From Halonotius roseus (GTDB lineage: Archaea > Halobacteriota > Halobacteria > Halobacteriales > Haloferacaceae), in contig NZ_SESI01000001.1 in the NCBI RefSeq assembly GCF_006861655.1, positions 446,328 through 510,327 of the forward strand: 64,000 nt of DNA, in the 5' to 3' direction. Positions 35,337 through 43,997 of this stretch are shown one piece after another. Position 1 is the stretch's first letter; each line of letters opens with the position of its first letter. The translations under genes and the position numbers were made by a program. The notes beneath the pieces are model-generated. The model was not told the DNA's origin. It did no database searches and saw nothing but the letters and a program-made list of their open reading frames with translations.

Positions 35337-36218
35337 TTAGCTGAGATCGATCCAAATATCATTCGTAGACGGATTCGACGGAGCCGTCGTGCCGACATGA
35401 ATCTCGTTGCCTTGGTCAGATTGCAGATACAGTGAATCTGCATCACCGGGTTGCAGATACCGCAAATCGTGGTTGTGCGTCGGATCAATTGTCACCGATC
35501 CGTCGCCGTCGTCAATGACATTCAGAAAGCCAGTGAAATTAATATCGTCCACAGAAGCGTACATCTGCGTTCCATCTTCAGAAATTCCAGACTGCGTATC
35601 GCTGGCCTCCGCAGCGTCAATCGTCACCGTTGCATCACCGTTGTCCGTCACCGAGAGGTTAGCCCCAAAATCGAACCCAGCACTCTCCACAAGGAGGATT
35701 CCATCATCGAAAGCACTACTCCCAAGATCAGCCGCGTGCATCCCATCAAGAGTATCAGCATCACCTACTTGGCCGGTCGTCGAATCATAGACCAGATCGG
35801 CACTGTCCTTAATGCTCTGCCCACTGAGCTGTAGAGCCCCAGAGAAGGTCATAGTGCCCACATTCAGGAGGGCGTTATCACCCATATCGAGATCGCCACC
35901 AAGCGTAGCCCCGTCAACAGTGAGAAGGCGACTCCACGAATCCGTTGTTGCATTCCAAAATGCCAACGTCTCATTGTCCGTATCATGAAACAAATGAGCC
36001 GCGTCCGGGCTCGTCGGTTCGCCACCGGCCACCCCAGAATCCGATTCAATTCGGTCGTTCGTGAGTGAGACAAGGTGTTTGAGGTCTTCAATGATATTGT
36101 ACTTCGAGAAGTTATCCCATGCATCAACCGGCTGTTCGTTTTCGAGATAGGAGTACCCAGTCGGATATTCCGATCCGGTATCTCCCCACGTTTTGAGTTC
36201 AGTAGTGTAGTTAGCCAT
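35337..36218 (-). CDS. Tail fibre protein
   Basis: A 293-residue protein with the mosaic pattern of tailed-virus fibres: GGDLDMGDNALLNVGTMTFSGALQL (beta-stalk region about 105-130), GDADTLDGMHAADLGSSAFDDGIL (about 150-173), and near the C-terminus HNHDLRYLQPGDADSLYL and VGTTAPSNPSTNDIWIDLS. DTLDGMHA-type and TNDIWID-type repeats are well known in haloviral and phage fibres. The N-terminus (LKTWGDTGSEYPTGYSYLE) may attach to the baseplate. Overlaps the upstream gene by one base. Confidence 0.85.
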   Translation of the reverse strand: MANYTTELKTWGDTGSEYPTGYSYLENEQPVDAWDNFSKYNIIEDLKHLVSLTNDRIESDSGVAGGEPTSPDAAHLFHDTDNETLAFWNATTDSWSRLLTVDGATLGGDLDMGDNALLNVGTMTFSGALQLSGQSIKDSADLVYDSTTGQVGDADTLDGMHAADLGSSAFDDGILLVESAGFDFGANLSVTDNGDATVTIDAAEASDTQSGISEDGTQMYASVDDINFTGFLNVIDDGDGSVTIDPTHNHDLRYLQPGDADSLYLQSDQGNEIHVGTTAPSNPSTNDIWIDLS

Positions 36219-36865
36219 TAGTCAAGTACCGCCGCATACGTCCCGCCAGTGTCCTTCGGATTCCCCTCAGCATCAAGCCCGTCATATCCCATCTCGGGAT
36301 CGGACAATCCAGCCTCGTAATCAGCTTCAGAAATGTGTGTGTACGTCCCAACGATAAGCAGGTTGAGCGTATAGGAAGTCGCCATCAATTCCTCAAAAAT
36401 CTGGGCCAACTCCGAGGTCGAAACTGGCACTGTATTAATCGCCTTGCTTGGGATGCCAACCTGCGCATACCCACCCCGAACCGTGTGTTCCTCGGTATAT
36501 CGAAGTCTGTTGATCGGTATTTCAAGAATCTCAGAGATCCCGTTCAACAGATCCCGAACGGTTCCCTTTGACGTGAGCAGCTGAAATTCAGCAATTACTC
36601 GCGTTCGATAATGCTCCAAGGACTCATCCTTGTGCGGCGGAACATCGACCAGCCCTGCAACCGCCTCAATTTGGGCTACGGTCGGAGCTTCCTGTGGCGT
36701 CAGAGCCACATCAATCGCTTCTCGATCTCGATCAGCGGCGTCAATACACTCAGCAATCGGCGACAATAGCGAATAGTTCCCCGACTCAGGATCTTTCGGC
36801 ATCCACGCCGGCAGTTGCGAAGCAAGGTCTTCCTCGGTCGTCTCATGCAGCCCGTAGTTCCGCAC
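36218..36865 (-). CDS. Baseplate wedge/tail protein I-like
   Basis: A 215-residue protein following the gpJ-like gene, the position of gpI/YmfQ-type proteins that connect baseplate wedges to fibres. N-terminal: LASQLPAWMPKDPESGNYSLLSPIAECID; the central ESLEHYRTRVIAEFQLLTSKGTVRDLLNGISEILEI resembles gpI-family helices. The C-terminal part is variable. The family call comes mainly from gene order. Confidence 0.65.
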   Translation of the reverse strand: MRNYGLHETTEEDLASQLPAWMPKDPESGNYSLLSPIAECIDAADRDREAIDVALTPQEAPTVAQIEAVAGLVDVPPHKDESLEHYRTRVIAEFQLLTSKGTVRDLLNGISEILEIPINRLRYTEEHTVRGGYAQVGIPSKAINTVPVSTSELAQIFEELMATSYTLNLLIVGTYTHISEADYEAGLSDPEMGYDGLDAEGNPKDTGGTYAAVLD

Positions 36866-38089
36866 TTAGACCACCGTAATCGAAATCGATCCGTCCGTGG
36901 CGTCACCTGTCGCAACCTCCGTCTCGGTGATCGAGATGTTCGAACTTCCGGTCGGTGAATCGGTCTTCCCGATCAACAAGCTCGACGCGTCAGCAACGCC
37001 GTTGACGTTCATAATAGCCGAGAGAATCTTACTGTACACCGCGTCGTCACCAACCCGAAGTTCACCATCATCCTCGTCACCAGACGTGATGATACCACCG
37101 AGATAGCGAATGATCGAGTCCCGAATTTGATCGACACCCAAGAACTCGTCAGTGGTCTCAATCTCCAAATCGATATAGATCTGAATGAGTGTCGAACGGG
37201 TGAAATTGACCGGGTGAGTCTGTCCGTTTCCGATCTCGGCCTGCACTTCAACACCAGTCCCCGACACACCGCCCACAGTGCCGTCACCCGAGCTTTTGGT
37301 ATCGAAGATGGTCTGTCCCACGTCCTGATCCACCCCGCCTTCTACGACGTACTCTGTGTGCTGTGGGGGCCGTCCCTCGGCATCCACATCCTCGCCGTCA
37401 TTGATGAATAGCGAGACCGACCGGACGCCCTCTGTTTTCCGAAGTTGATTCCGAACCGCCCGTGCCGTCCCTCGCATCCCATCCGACAACTCTGATCGAG
37501 CGCGTGACCGAAGATCCTCGTCGCTCTCCTCATTCTCACCGCCATCAGTTGCCGCCGGGTTCGTCGTTTCTTCGATCCCAGCCGGCGGATTCGTCATGAC
37601 CCGAAGGGAGTTCGACCCGATATTCGAGTTCGTGCCAGCTTCCAGAGCCTCAATCGGCACCCCAGACACAGCCGAAGTCCCCGCCGTCAGCGTGGAGGAC
37701 TCTTTGGTTTCAAACCGGATCGGATCGTTCGAATCCGTCTGTACGACTGTGCCCTTCGGAACCGTATAGTCCACATCAGCGACTGAATCCCGTGAGAAGG
37801 TCGTTTCGCCAAACGCTTTGATCGCGGACTTTCTGTTCACCCCGATCAGCGCGACCAACAGATCCAACGCCCGGCCGGTGGCATACCTGAGTTGCGCCGA
37901 ACTCAAAACCTCGCCAATATCCAATTGGAGATCGGCCAGCAGCATCGCAACCGGTCGATAGAATTGGCGGATGTTCGCCACCTCGTCGTCGCTCATATCC
38001 TCGCCGAACACTGCCTTCGCGTTCGCCATTAGTACCGCAAGGATCTCCGCTTGGGTATCTTCGACAAACCGCCCATTTTCCATACTCAT
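36866..38089 (-). CDS. Baseplate J-like protein
   Basis: A 407-residue baseplate wedge protein. The N-terminal region FRPVAMLLADLQLDIGEVLSSAQLRYATGRALDLLVALIGVNRK (about 45-90) and the beta-rich core VPIEALEAGTNSNIGSNSLRVMTNPPAG (about 150-177) followed by GGENEESDEDLRSRARSEL are diagnostic for the gpJ/gp47 family. In contractile tails the protein forms the wedge with gp25 and gpI homologues, which flank it here. A start two codons later (MENGRF) is equally possible. Confidence 0.93.
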   Translation of the reverse strand: MSMENGRFVEDTQAEILAVLMANAKAVFGEDMSDDEVANIRQFYRPVAMLLADLQLDIGEVLSSAQLRYATGRALDLLVALIGVNRKSAIKAFGETTFSRDSVADVDYTVPKGTVVQTDSNDPIRFETKESSTLTAGTSAVSGVPIEALEAGTNSNIGSNSLRVMTNPPAGIEETTNPAATDGGENEESDEDLRSRARSELSDGMRGTARAVRNQLRKTEGVRSVSLFINDGEDVDAEGRPPQHTEYVVEGGVDQDVGQTIFDTKSSGDGTVGGVSGTGVEVQAEIGNGQTHPVNFTRSTLIQIYIDLEIETTDEFLGVDQIRDSIIRYLGGIITSGDEDDGELRVGDDAVYSKILSAIMNVNGVADASSLLIGKTDSPTGSSNISITETEVATGDATDGSISITVV

Positions 38090-38091
38090 AC

Positions 38092-38412
38092 TTACTCAGA
38101 AATTTCGAACGAGCTTTGTGCAGAATTGAGATAGATAGTCGTCACTTCCAGCGTGTTGGGTTCCTCGTCCGAAAACGCAACAGCCACCTGTGAGACCCGG
38201 CCAACGTCGTCAATCTCATCGACAATCCGATTCGCATACAACTCCATCAGAGACAGCACATTGTCGCGGTTCGTGCGGCCAACGATCTCGATATAATACT
38301 TCGTCGTCCAGTTCGACAACAGTTGTTCGAACGCCGCCCGACCCCGAACCAGCGGCATATCATTCCGGTCGTCAAGCTCAAAATCGTAGTGTTCGTTTAG
38401 TTGAATATCCAT
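38092..38412 (-). CDS. gp25-like baseplate wedge protein
   Basis: The 106-residue product is in the size range of GPW/gp25 proteins. Features: N-terminal LNEHYDFELDDRNDMPLVRGRAAFEQLLSNWTTK, central GRTNRDNVLSLMELYANRIVDEI (where the family has its conserved helix and arginine), and a terminal strand pair TLEVTTIYLNSAQ. It starts 2 bases before the gpJ-like gene. The protein initiates sheath assembly at the wedge; despite old naming no lysozyme activity is expected. Confidence 0.85.
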   Translation of the reverse strand: MDIQLNEHYDFELDDRNDMPLVRGRAAFEQLLSNWTTKYYIEIVGRTNRDNVLSLMELYANRIVDEIDDVGRVSQVAVAFSDEEPNTLEVTTIYLNSAQSSFEISE

Positions 38413-38439
38413 TAAATCAAATCAGCCAACCAGCACCCG

Positions 38440-39024
38440 CTACTCGACCAGTGTCGTCGTTCCGGCTTCATTCGGTGGCCCCGATGTTCTCGACCCGGAG
38501 TTGTCACCACCACCGACATAGGGGTGCGTATGATCCGCTTTCGCTACCCCAACGGCATTGGCCTCATCGCCGATAACAACGTCACCGCCATCAACATGAA
38601 CCCGACTATCAGAAGCCGCTGTAAGGTTCACATCGCCAGCAGAAACCACATCAAGTGTCTCACCGGTCGCCGAGAGGGTGATATTCCCATCAGCACGCAC
38701 ATCGAGATTGATCGAGCCGTCCGATTGCTCTGAAAACATCAGCTCGGTCTCTGCATTGAATTTCAGGCAGAAGTCCCCTTCCGAAAGCGGCGGCATGTCG
38801 AACTCTTGCGGCGGATTGTGTGGCGTCCGTGCCACATAGGACTCCCGACCGATCTCATAGATTTCGACCATATCACCGACTTCAGGAACAACCCAAAGCC
38901 CGCTCTTAGTCGTCGCAAACGCGATCTTCTCATAGTATTCTTCCGGCGTTACCTTCACCGAGACATAGACATGTCTCTCAGCCGGTTCGGCGAACACACT
39001 CGTAACTCGTCCTAATTTTATCAT
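38440..39024 (-). CDS. Baseplate spike protein (gpV/gp45-like)
   Basis: A 194-residue protein: an OB-fold-like N-terminal domain (about 1-75), then a regular beta-helix stretch SDGSINLDVRADGNITLSATGETLDVVSAGDVNLTAA (about 105-140), typical of trimeric membrane-piercing spikes. It ends in a metal-ligand-like HTHPYVGGG motif (about 168-176), comparable to the histidine-bound iron at the tips of gpV spikes. It overlaps the hub gene by 4 bases. Confidence 0.87.
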   Translation of the reverse strand: MIKLGRVTSVFAEPAERHVYVSVKVTPEEYYEKIAFATTKSGLWVVPEVGDMVEIYEIGRESYVARTPHNPPQEFDMPPLSEGDFCLKFNAETELMFSEQSDGSINLDVRADGNITLSATGETLDVVSAGDVNLTAASDSRVHVDGGDVVIGDEANAVGVAKADHTHPYVGGGDNSGSRTSGPPNEAGTTTLVE

Positions 39025-40268
39025 AGTGAAATAGGCTCCACATCATCAACCGATTCCCACTGCTGGTCTGTTGCCGGATCATAGAGCCACGATTCAGTCT
39101 CGATCCCGTTGCCCGGAAGCGCGGCGACACCAACATCAACCAGCCACCCACGCCGGCTATCCAGTGTATGTTGCACACTCTGGACGGCGAACGTCCCCGT
39201 ATCAACCGAGCGAGTGCAATGCTCCTCGATCTCGCCCGACGCCGTAATCACGTCGCCAACAGCTAACTTCGTCAACTGGGCTTTCGCGGTCGAAGCCCCG
39301 CCATTGAGAACCAGATTACCGTTCTTCCGGTTCATATAGTGTTTCAACAACTCTCGCTGCGCCGCGTCTTCAACATCCTTCGGCTTGCTTGCCGAAACCG
39401 TCTGTTGGGGCTTCAAACTCCGACCGCCCTCAGCTCCGCTCAGAGTCGCCTTCCCGTAAGAAAACATATCAGTGGTCTTCCGGCTCTGGTAGATCCCATC
39501 GAAATCATACGACGTGTAGGCATATTGCCCCTGTAGAATGATCTCGGTGACTTTCCCAGAGCCAACCGTCACATTGTACTCTTTGAGCCGGGCTTGATCG
39601 TCGTCGGCACCCACCACTATCGCATTCGGATTCGTCCCCCGAACGCCATAATTGAAGTAGCCATCTGCATCGACCCACGTCGTCAGTGAGAAGGAGTCTG
39701 CTACCTTCTTCATCGCTTCATACGGCGTGGCATCGTTGATATTGATCGAGGTATCCGCGAGCCGAACACCCAGAGAAGCCGTAAGCACATTGAATATCTG
39801 TCCGACAATGCCGCTCCGGCCGAGCGTGTTATCATTCGCAACCCGACTGTCCTCAATACCGCTGTCCGGTGGTTTCACCCCAACAATAACTCCATTCGGA
39901 TCTTGGCGACGACCGATGATGAACGCAATAACTTCTTCCAGCGTCGTATGCTGAAAGTGCTTGTTGACAGTCCCCTTTTCGAGGATCTTTTCGCCATCAT
40001 AGAGCGTCAACGTCGCGTTCTCATTATGCAGCTTGACCGCTTCGGGGTGGAACATATACCGATCCTGCACCACGCCGTCGAACGTGACTAAGACTGGTTC
40101 GAACTCGCCGGCATTCTCACTGATTTCCTCGCCGACTTCCCGAGAGACCGTGATCTTCGTATAGGAAAATTTCCGGTGCCCGCTTCGAGTTTTGACTTCA
40201 TAGGGTTGGAACGAAAGCCCGCTGGTGAGAAATTCAACGGCAATGCCGTCAGCTAATCCACACCCCAT
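39021..40268 (-). CDS. Baseplate hub protein (gpD/gp27-like)
   Basis: A 415-residue protein in the hub position, directly upstream of the spike gene. It has EFLTSGLSFQPYEVKTRSGHRKFSYTKITVSREVG at the N-terminus, a beta-rich first domain, and a later region DATPYEAMKKVADSFSLTTWVDADGYFNYGV (about 185-215), which matches the late-control D/phage tail protein D pattern where hub domains bind the tail tube. The C-terminal part contains LDSRRGWLVDVGV. The match is by pattern and order. Confidence 0.82.
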   Translation of the reverse strand: MGCGLADGIAVEFLTSGLSFQPYEVKTRSGHRKFSYTKITVSREVGEEISENAGEFEPVLVTFDGVVQDRYMFHPEAVKLHNENATLTLYDGEKILEKGTVNKHFQHTTLEEVIAFIIGRRQDPNGVIVGVKPPDSGIEDSRVANDNTLGRSGIVGQIFNVLTASLGVRLADTSININDATPYEAMKKVADSFSLTTWVDADGYFNYGVRGTNPNAIVVGADDDQARLKEYNVTVGSGKVTEIILQGQYAYTSYDFDGIYQSRKTTDMFSYGKATLSGAEGGRSLKPQQTVSASKPKDVEDAAQRELLKHYMNRKNGNLVLNGGASTAKAQLTKLAVGDVITASGEIEEHCTRSVDTGTFAVQSVQHTLDSRRGWLVDVGVAALPGNGIETESWLYDPATDQQWESVDDVEPISL

Positions 40269-40639
40269 TATTCGTCCTTCCCCGTCGAAACCAAATCCAG
40301 CGAATACGAAAAGAAAAACTCCCGCGTCTCAGCATCCTTACCGATTGGCCCCTCGTATTCACCGCCACCAACTCTGACCTCGCCATTGAATCCCTCAGTC
40401 GTCAGATCAAACGTTTCGGAGCTTCCGAGAGAGTTCTTGAAACTACTTAGCTCAGATTTTAACAGGCGGCCCGAAACGTGAATATCCGAGTTTTTCTCGC
40501 CCAGATCGGTCACGTCCTCGCCACCGCAGAAGTTGTCTTGTCGGTTCAAATCGCGGTCTTTCGTCACGTTGATTCGCTTCGGAGAATACCACGGCGCGAA
40601 CGACACTGACCCCAACAAAAGAAACATAGACGTATTCAT
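40268..40639 (-). CDS. Tail/baseplate protein, gpU-like by position
   Basis: A 123-residue protein located between the tape measure and the hub, where myoviruses encode gpU or LysM-domain tail connectors. It is beta-rich (VSFAPWYSPKRINVTKDRD, DIHVSGRLLKSELSSFKNSL, EFFFSYSLDLVSTGKDE). No catalytic motif is seen. The exact family is not recognised. Confidence 0.6.
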   Translation of the reverse strand: MNTSMFLLLGSVSFAPWYSPKRINVTKDRDLNRQDNFCGGEDVTDLGEKNSDIHVSGRLLKSELSSFKNSLGSSETFDLTTEGFNGEVRVGGGEYEGPIGKDAETREFFFSYSLDLVSTGKDE

Positions 40640-40645
40640 AGTAGG

Positions 40646-42793
40646 TTATTTCTGCCGCTCATTTCGGGTCTCAACTTGTTCCTCAGATAGCTCTGGGAAC
40701 TGATCCATCATCTTCTGGTACTCCGAGTTCCCAACGTCGCCGTAGATATTGATCGTCGAACCGCCACCCATGCCGCCATCGTATCCGTTGTACCCGCTAC
40801 TGCCACCAGCAACGTCGCCAGCCGAGCGGTGCGTTCCTTTCAACGCCCCACCGAGGAGGAGTCCCCCACCGATGAGAGCCAGCCCAATCCCGGTCGCCGC
40901 GAGCAGGGCTACCGTCGTCGCAAGCACCGCATTCAACGCCGACATGGCCCCAATCGCACTGATAGCCGCGACAACCATTCCACCCAAGCTGGAAATGATC
41001 GTGGAAATACCGGATACCGCCGCCATGATCGCGTTCGTCGCCAGCATCAAGAACGACCAAATGAGCGTTGCCAACGATCCAACGGCCCCCGCAATCGCCG
41101 TGTAGGACAGCGCGGCCAAAATCATATTCAGCCCGACGACAGCCCCATACAGAAGCAGGGCCGCCCCAACCGCGCTCAGTAACGCGGAAGTCCACTTGTT
41201 CGACAACAATCCCGAAAGCCGTGCCACGATCCTGAACAGTGGCGCGAACGGTGAGACTGCAAACGCGACTGCCTTCGAGACATTGTAGAGAATGACGATC
41301 AACGAAAGCAGAATCCCCCCGAGTTGGAGGAACGCCCCCATGTTGTCGTACAACTCGTTGATCCCCCAGTCCATGATGTTGAACCCAGAGAACACGGTGC
41401 CGAGAACCGTCCCGATAGCCTCAACGCGAGGTCGAAGCCTGTTGATAACCGCGAGGAACCCGATAACGAACTCAATCGCCGAATCACCCACCCCAGCCAA
41501 GAAGCCCTCGTAGCCAGCCAGCCGGGAGAGCGGTGCAGTCAGCCGTTCGACCGCCGGAGCCAGCGACGAGAGCCATTGATCCGCAATGGGATTCATCGCC
41601 TTCATCGCCGGCCGCAGAGCCTCGAACAGCTCGGCCTTGACTTCACTAACCTTCGCTTTCAGCATCTCCATCGACTCGGCGGCATTCTCACCGTATCCAA
41701 GCAATCCGAGCCCGACAATCGCGGCCCCCGCTGTTCCCAGCGCGACCAAGGCCGCCGCCGCACCGATAGCCGCCCCAGCCAGCGTGACCAGCACCGGGAT
41801 CAGCAACGCAAGGAAATTCCAGACCATCATAATGTTCGGCTTGAACCGGCCGAGTTTCTTGATGAGACTCGAAAAGCCCGCATTCATCTCGCCGAGGTCT
41901 AAGTCGTCAGTCGATTCTACGAACCGACCAGCAGCACCGACACCAGCACCAACCCCAGCACGGGCAGCCTGCCCCGCCTTCGACACGCTTCGGGTCAATC
42001 GCTGTTTCCGAGAGAACGGGTACGTCCCGCCACCACGGCCGGACGTGAACAGATCCATATTGACGCCCTTCGCTTGGATTTCCAGATCGCCAAACTTCGC
42101 TTTCGAGAAGACCTTCCCCGCATCGACCTCGAACCCAGAAGTCGCCTTCCGAATTGACTCCATAAAATCGCCCGTCGCGGTCTTCGGATTCTGATTCGGA
42201 GCCGAGAAATCCGGGTTGATCTGTTGACTGATCCCGAAACCATCCTGCACTCGTTCGCGGTGAGAAGGTGGAACGCCCATCGCCCCCGCCACGTTGTCGT
42301 TGATGATCTCGTTGACTGCATCGAACGCGTCGGGATCATCAGCAAGAGCAGGCGGTCTGAAACTGGTCGTTCCGTGAACAGCCTCTAAGTTCTCGATAAC
42401 GCCCGACTGTACCACATTCGTCAGTGGGTTTGGAATGCCAGCGGGCGGCCCGGTCTTCGGATTGCCACCGGTCGAAGCGAAGCCCGTAAGCCCACTTCCG
42501 CCGTGTTTCCGTGTATTGACGTGGAGCGTCGAGTGCATATCCCGCTCCAAGGCCTTCCGCTTCGCTTGTGCAACAGCCGAGTTTACATCAATGTCAAGGG
42601 TCGCTTCCAGCTTCTTTTCGAGCCGTTTCAGTTGCTTTTTGACTGACTCAATCTGCCCCTCGTCGTCAATATCGAACGCTACGTCCAGCTTCTTGCCGTC
42701 AATTTCGGTTAGCTTTCGCTCAAGATTTTCGAGATCCTTCGAGAACTTGTCGATGATCTTGACCGCGACCTCAACGGGTTCAGACTGTGCCAT
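40646..42793 (-). CDS. Tail tape measure protein
   Basis: A 715-residue protein, the longest in the tail module. The first ~90 residues are coiled-coil (VKIIDKFSKDLENLERKLTEIDGKKLD...VKKQLKRLEKKLEATLDID). Residues about 310-660 hold many hydrophobic helices (LALLIPVLVTLAGAAIGAAAALVALG, VALLAATGIGLALIGGGLLLGG), a common tape measure feature. It sits directly after the frameshifted chaperone genes, the canonical position. Tail length should scale with it, giving a short to medium contractile tail. Confidence 0.92.
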   Translation of the reverse strand: MAQSEPVEVAVKIIDKFSKDLENLERKLTEIDGKKLDVAFDIDDEGQIESVKKQLKRLEKKLEATLDIDVNSAVAQAKRKALERDMHSTLHVNTRKHGGSGLTGFASTGGNPKTGPPAGIPNPLTNVVQSGVIENLEAVHGTTSFRPPALADDPDAFDAVNEIINDNVAGAMGVPPSHRERVQDGFGISQQINPDFSAPNQNPKTATGDFMESIRKATSGFEVDAGKVFSKAKFGDLEIQAKGVNMDLFTSGRGGGTYPFSRKQRLTRSVSKAGQAARAGVGAGVGAAGRFVESTDDLDLGEMNAGFSSLIKKLGRFKPNIMMVWNFLALLIPVLVTLAGAAIGAAAALVALGTAGAAIVGLGLLGYGENAAESMEMLKAKVSEVKAELFEALRPAMKAMNPIADQWLSSLAPAVERLTAPLSRLAGYEGFLAGVGDSAIEFVIGFLAVINRLRPRVEAIGTVLGTVFSGFNIMDWGINELYDNMGAFLQLGGILLSLIVILYNVSKAVAFAVSPFAPLFRIVARLSGLLSNKWTSALLSAVGAALLLYGAVVGLNMILAALSYTAIAGAVGSLATLIWSFLMLATNAIMAAVSGISTIISSLGGMVVAAISAIGAMSALNAVLATTVALLAATGIGLALIGGGLLLGGALKGTHRSAGDVAGGSSGYNGYDGGMGGGSTINIYGDVGNSEYQKMMDQFPELSEEQVETRNERQK

Positions 42794-42812
42794 ATATGAG
42801 TATAAAAATCAG

Positions 42813-43127
42813 TTAGCCGGCGTGGTCGTTGGTGTAGGTGACGCCATCGGTCTTGGTATTCGCAAGCGTGTTCCGACGACCGCCTCCACCGCCGCCCCCA
42901 CCGTCTGCCGCCTCGTTTTCCCGCTCCCGTTTCTCCTGAATCTCCTCCATCAAGACCATCCGCTGAAACGGAGTCAGATCCTTTTGCGTCTCTGCCAGTG
43001 GGATTCCAGCCTCGTCCCAGAGAGCCAGTACGCTATTGGCCGCCCCGACTGCCCGGAAACTTCTCAACATCCCGCACGTCTCCAGACAGTTCCAGCACCT
43101 TCCCGCCGATCTCGACCGAGTAGCCAC
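42813..43127 (-). CDS. Tail assembly chaperone, frameshift extension (gpT-like)
   Basis: Reading frame that continues the upstream chaperone after a programmed frameshift. Content: FRAVGAANSVLALWDEAGIPLAETQKDLTPFQRMVLMEEIQEKRE and a Gly-rich spacer. The region following FRAVG aligns with the second half of tail chaperone fusions. An independent start (at 43127) is possible but the 95-bp overlap with the upstream gene favours a fusion made by slippage. It ends 20 bp before the tape measure gene. Confidence 0.7.
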   Translation of the reverse strand: MATRSRSAGRCWNCLETCGMLRSFRAVGAANSVLALWDEAGIPLAETQKDLTPFQRMVLMEEIQEKRERENEAADGGGGGGGGRRNTLANTKTDGVTYTNDHAG

Positions 43128-43518
43128 CGACCATCATGCCGATCATCGCCTCGGCCTCGTCTTCGGTGTGTTCGATCAGCTCTCCATCCGCCGAATATGA
43201 GCCCTTCAGACCCGCTGCGCCAGCCCGTTGCATCGCCGCAACGAACTCAGTATCCATCTTCGAAATATCGATAGTATCCTCGTCGTCAGCAGCCGCATCG
43301 GCTTTTGCATCCTCGATCTGGGCGACGGCATCCTCCTCGTCCATATCCAAATGCTCCTTCAGAAACGACGCCACCGGAAGGAACTGCTCATCGGGAAGGG
43401 GTGCAATCGACGCCGTAACGTCTTCGCCCATCATCTCGAAGGGGTAATCTTCGCGGTAATCGCGGCCACGGACACACATCTCATACAGCTTGCTCTCAGA
43501 CTTGGTAGAATCAGACAT
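43033..43518 (-). CDS. Tail assembly chaperone (gpG-like)
   Basis: A 161-residue acidic protein between the tube and tape measure genes, the position of tail chaperones that coat the tape measure during assembly. Sequence includes SIAPLPDEQFLPVASFLKEHLDMDEEDAVAQIEDAKADA (helical) and ends ELSGDVRDVEKFPGSRGGQ just before the stop. The stop lies within a G-rich slip-like run and the next frame remains open past it. Confidence 0.8.
   Translation of the reverse strand: MSDSTKSESKLYEMCVRGRDYREDYPFEMMGEDVTASIAPLPDEQFLPVASFLKEHLDMDEEDAVAQIEDAKADAAADDEDTIDISKMDTEFVAAMQRAGAAGLKGSYSADGELIEHTEDEAEAMIGMMVGGYSVEIGGKVLELSGDVRDVEKFPGSRGGQ
43036..43048 (-). other. Candidate programmed frameshift site in tail chaperone
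   Basis: The minus strand reads CGGGGCGGCCAA immediately before the TAG at 43033-43035. The downstream frame is offset by +1 (equivalent to -2). Mu-type viruses use a -2 shift at G-rich slippery runs in the same gene pair. Confidence 0.5.
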
Positions 43519-43552
43519 AAGGTAAAATTAAGATCGCTATCGGGTCGGGTGG

Positions 43553-43954
43553 TCAGTTAGTCGGTTCAGTGTCGCCGTCGCGGGACATTGCGATAAATTC
43601 GAATGACGTTTCGACGGTATCGCCAGCCGACATTTCGTAGCCATCGCTCGTAATCAAAATGTCGTAATAGTTGCTCGTCGTTCCGTCGTGGTGCGAAATC
43701 GTAATCGCATCCAACACCTTCGGGATGCCGTTAGCATCGAAGAACGTGTCTTCCAGATCAGTTCGATTGCCCTTACAACTCAGATCGCCATCATAGGAGA
43801 CCTCGTTGATAGAATAGCCATCAGGGAGCGTTTTACCAGACCCATAGATGGTGTCAATGTCGATGTTCTTGTTGACATTCAGCGTTTCAACAACAACTTC
43901 ATCAGATCCAACAGTCACTACAATATCAGCCGCGCTTTCTTTTCGTGTTGCCAT
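43553..43954 (-). CDS. Tail tube protein
   Basis: The 133-residue product lies directly after the sheath gene, the conserved sheath-tube order. It is a beta-rich single-domain protein (DIVVTVGSDEVVVETLNVNKNIDIDTIYGSG...YYDILITSDGYEMSAGDTVETSFEFIAMSRDG) with an XkdM/gp19-like pattern: a central helix after SCKGNRTDLEDTFF. Forms the inner tube that is driven out upon sheath contraction. Confidence 0.85.
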   Translation of the reverse strand: MATRKESAADIVVTVGSDEVVVETLNVNKNIDIDTIYGSGKTLPDGYSINEVSYDGDLSCKGNRTDLEDTFFDANGIPKVLDAITISHHDGTTSNYYDILITSDGYEMSAGDTVETSFEFIAMSRDGDTEPTN

Positions 43955-43997
43955 TAGAGAAAAATCAGATTAAATCCGAAACCGGTGAGAAGGCCAC

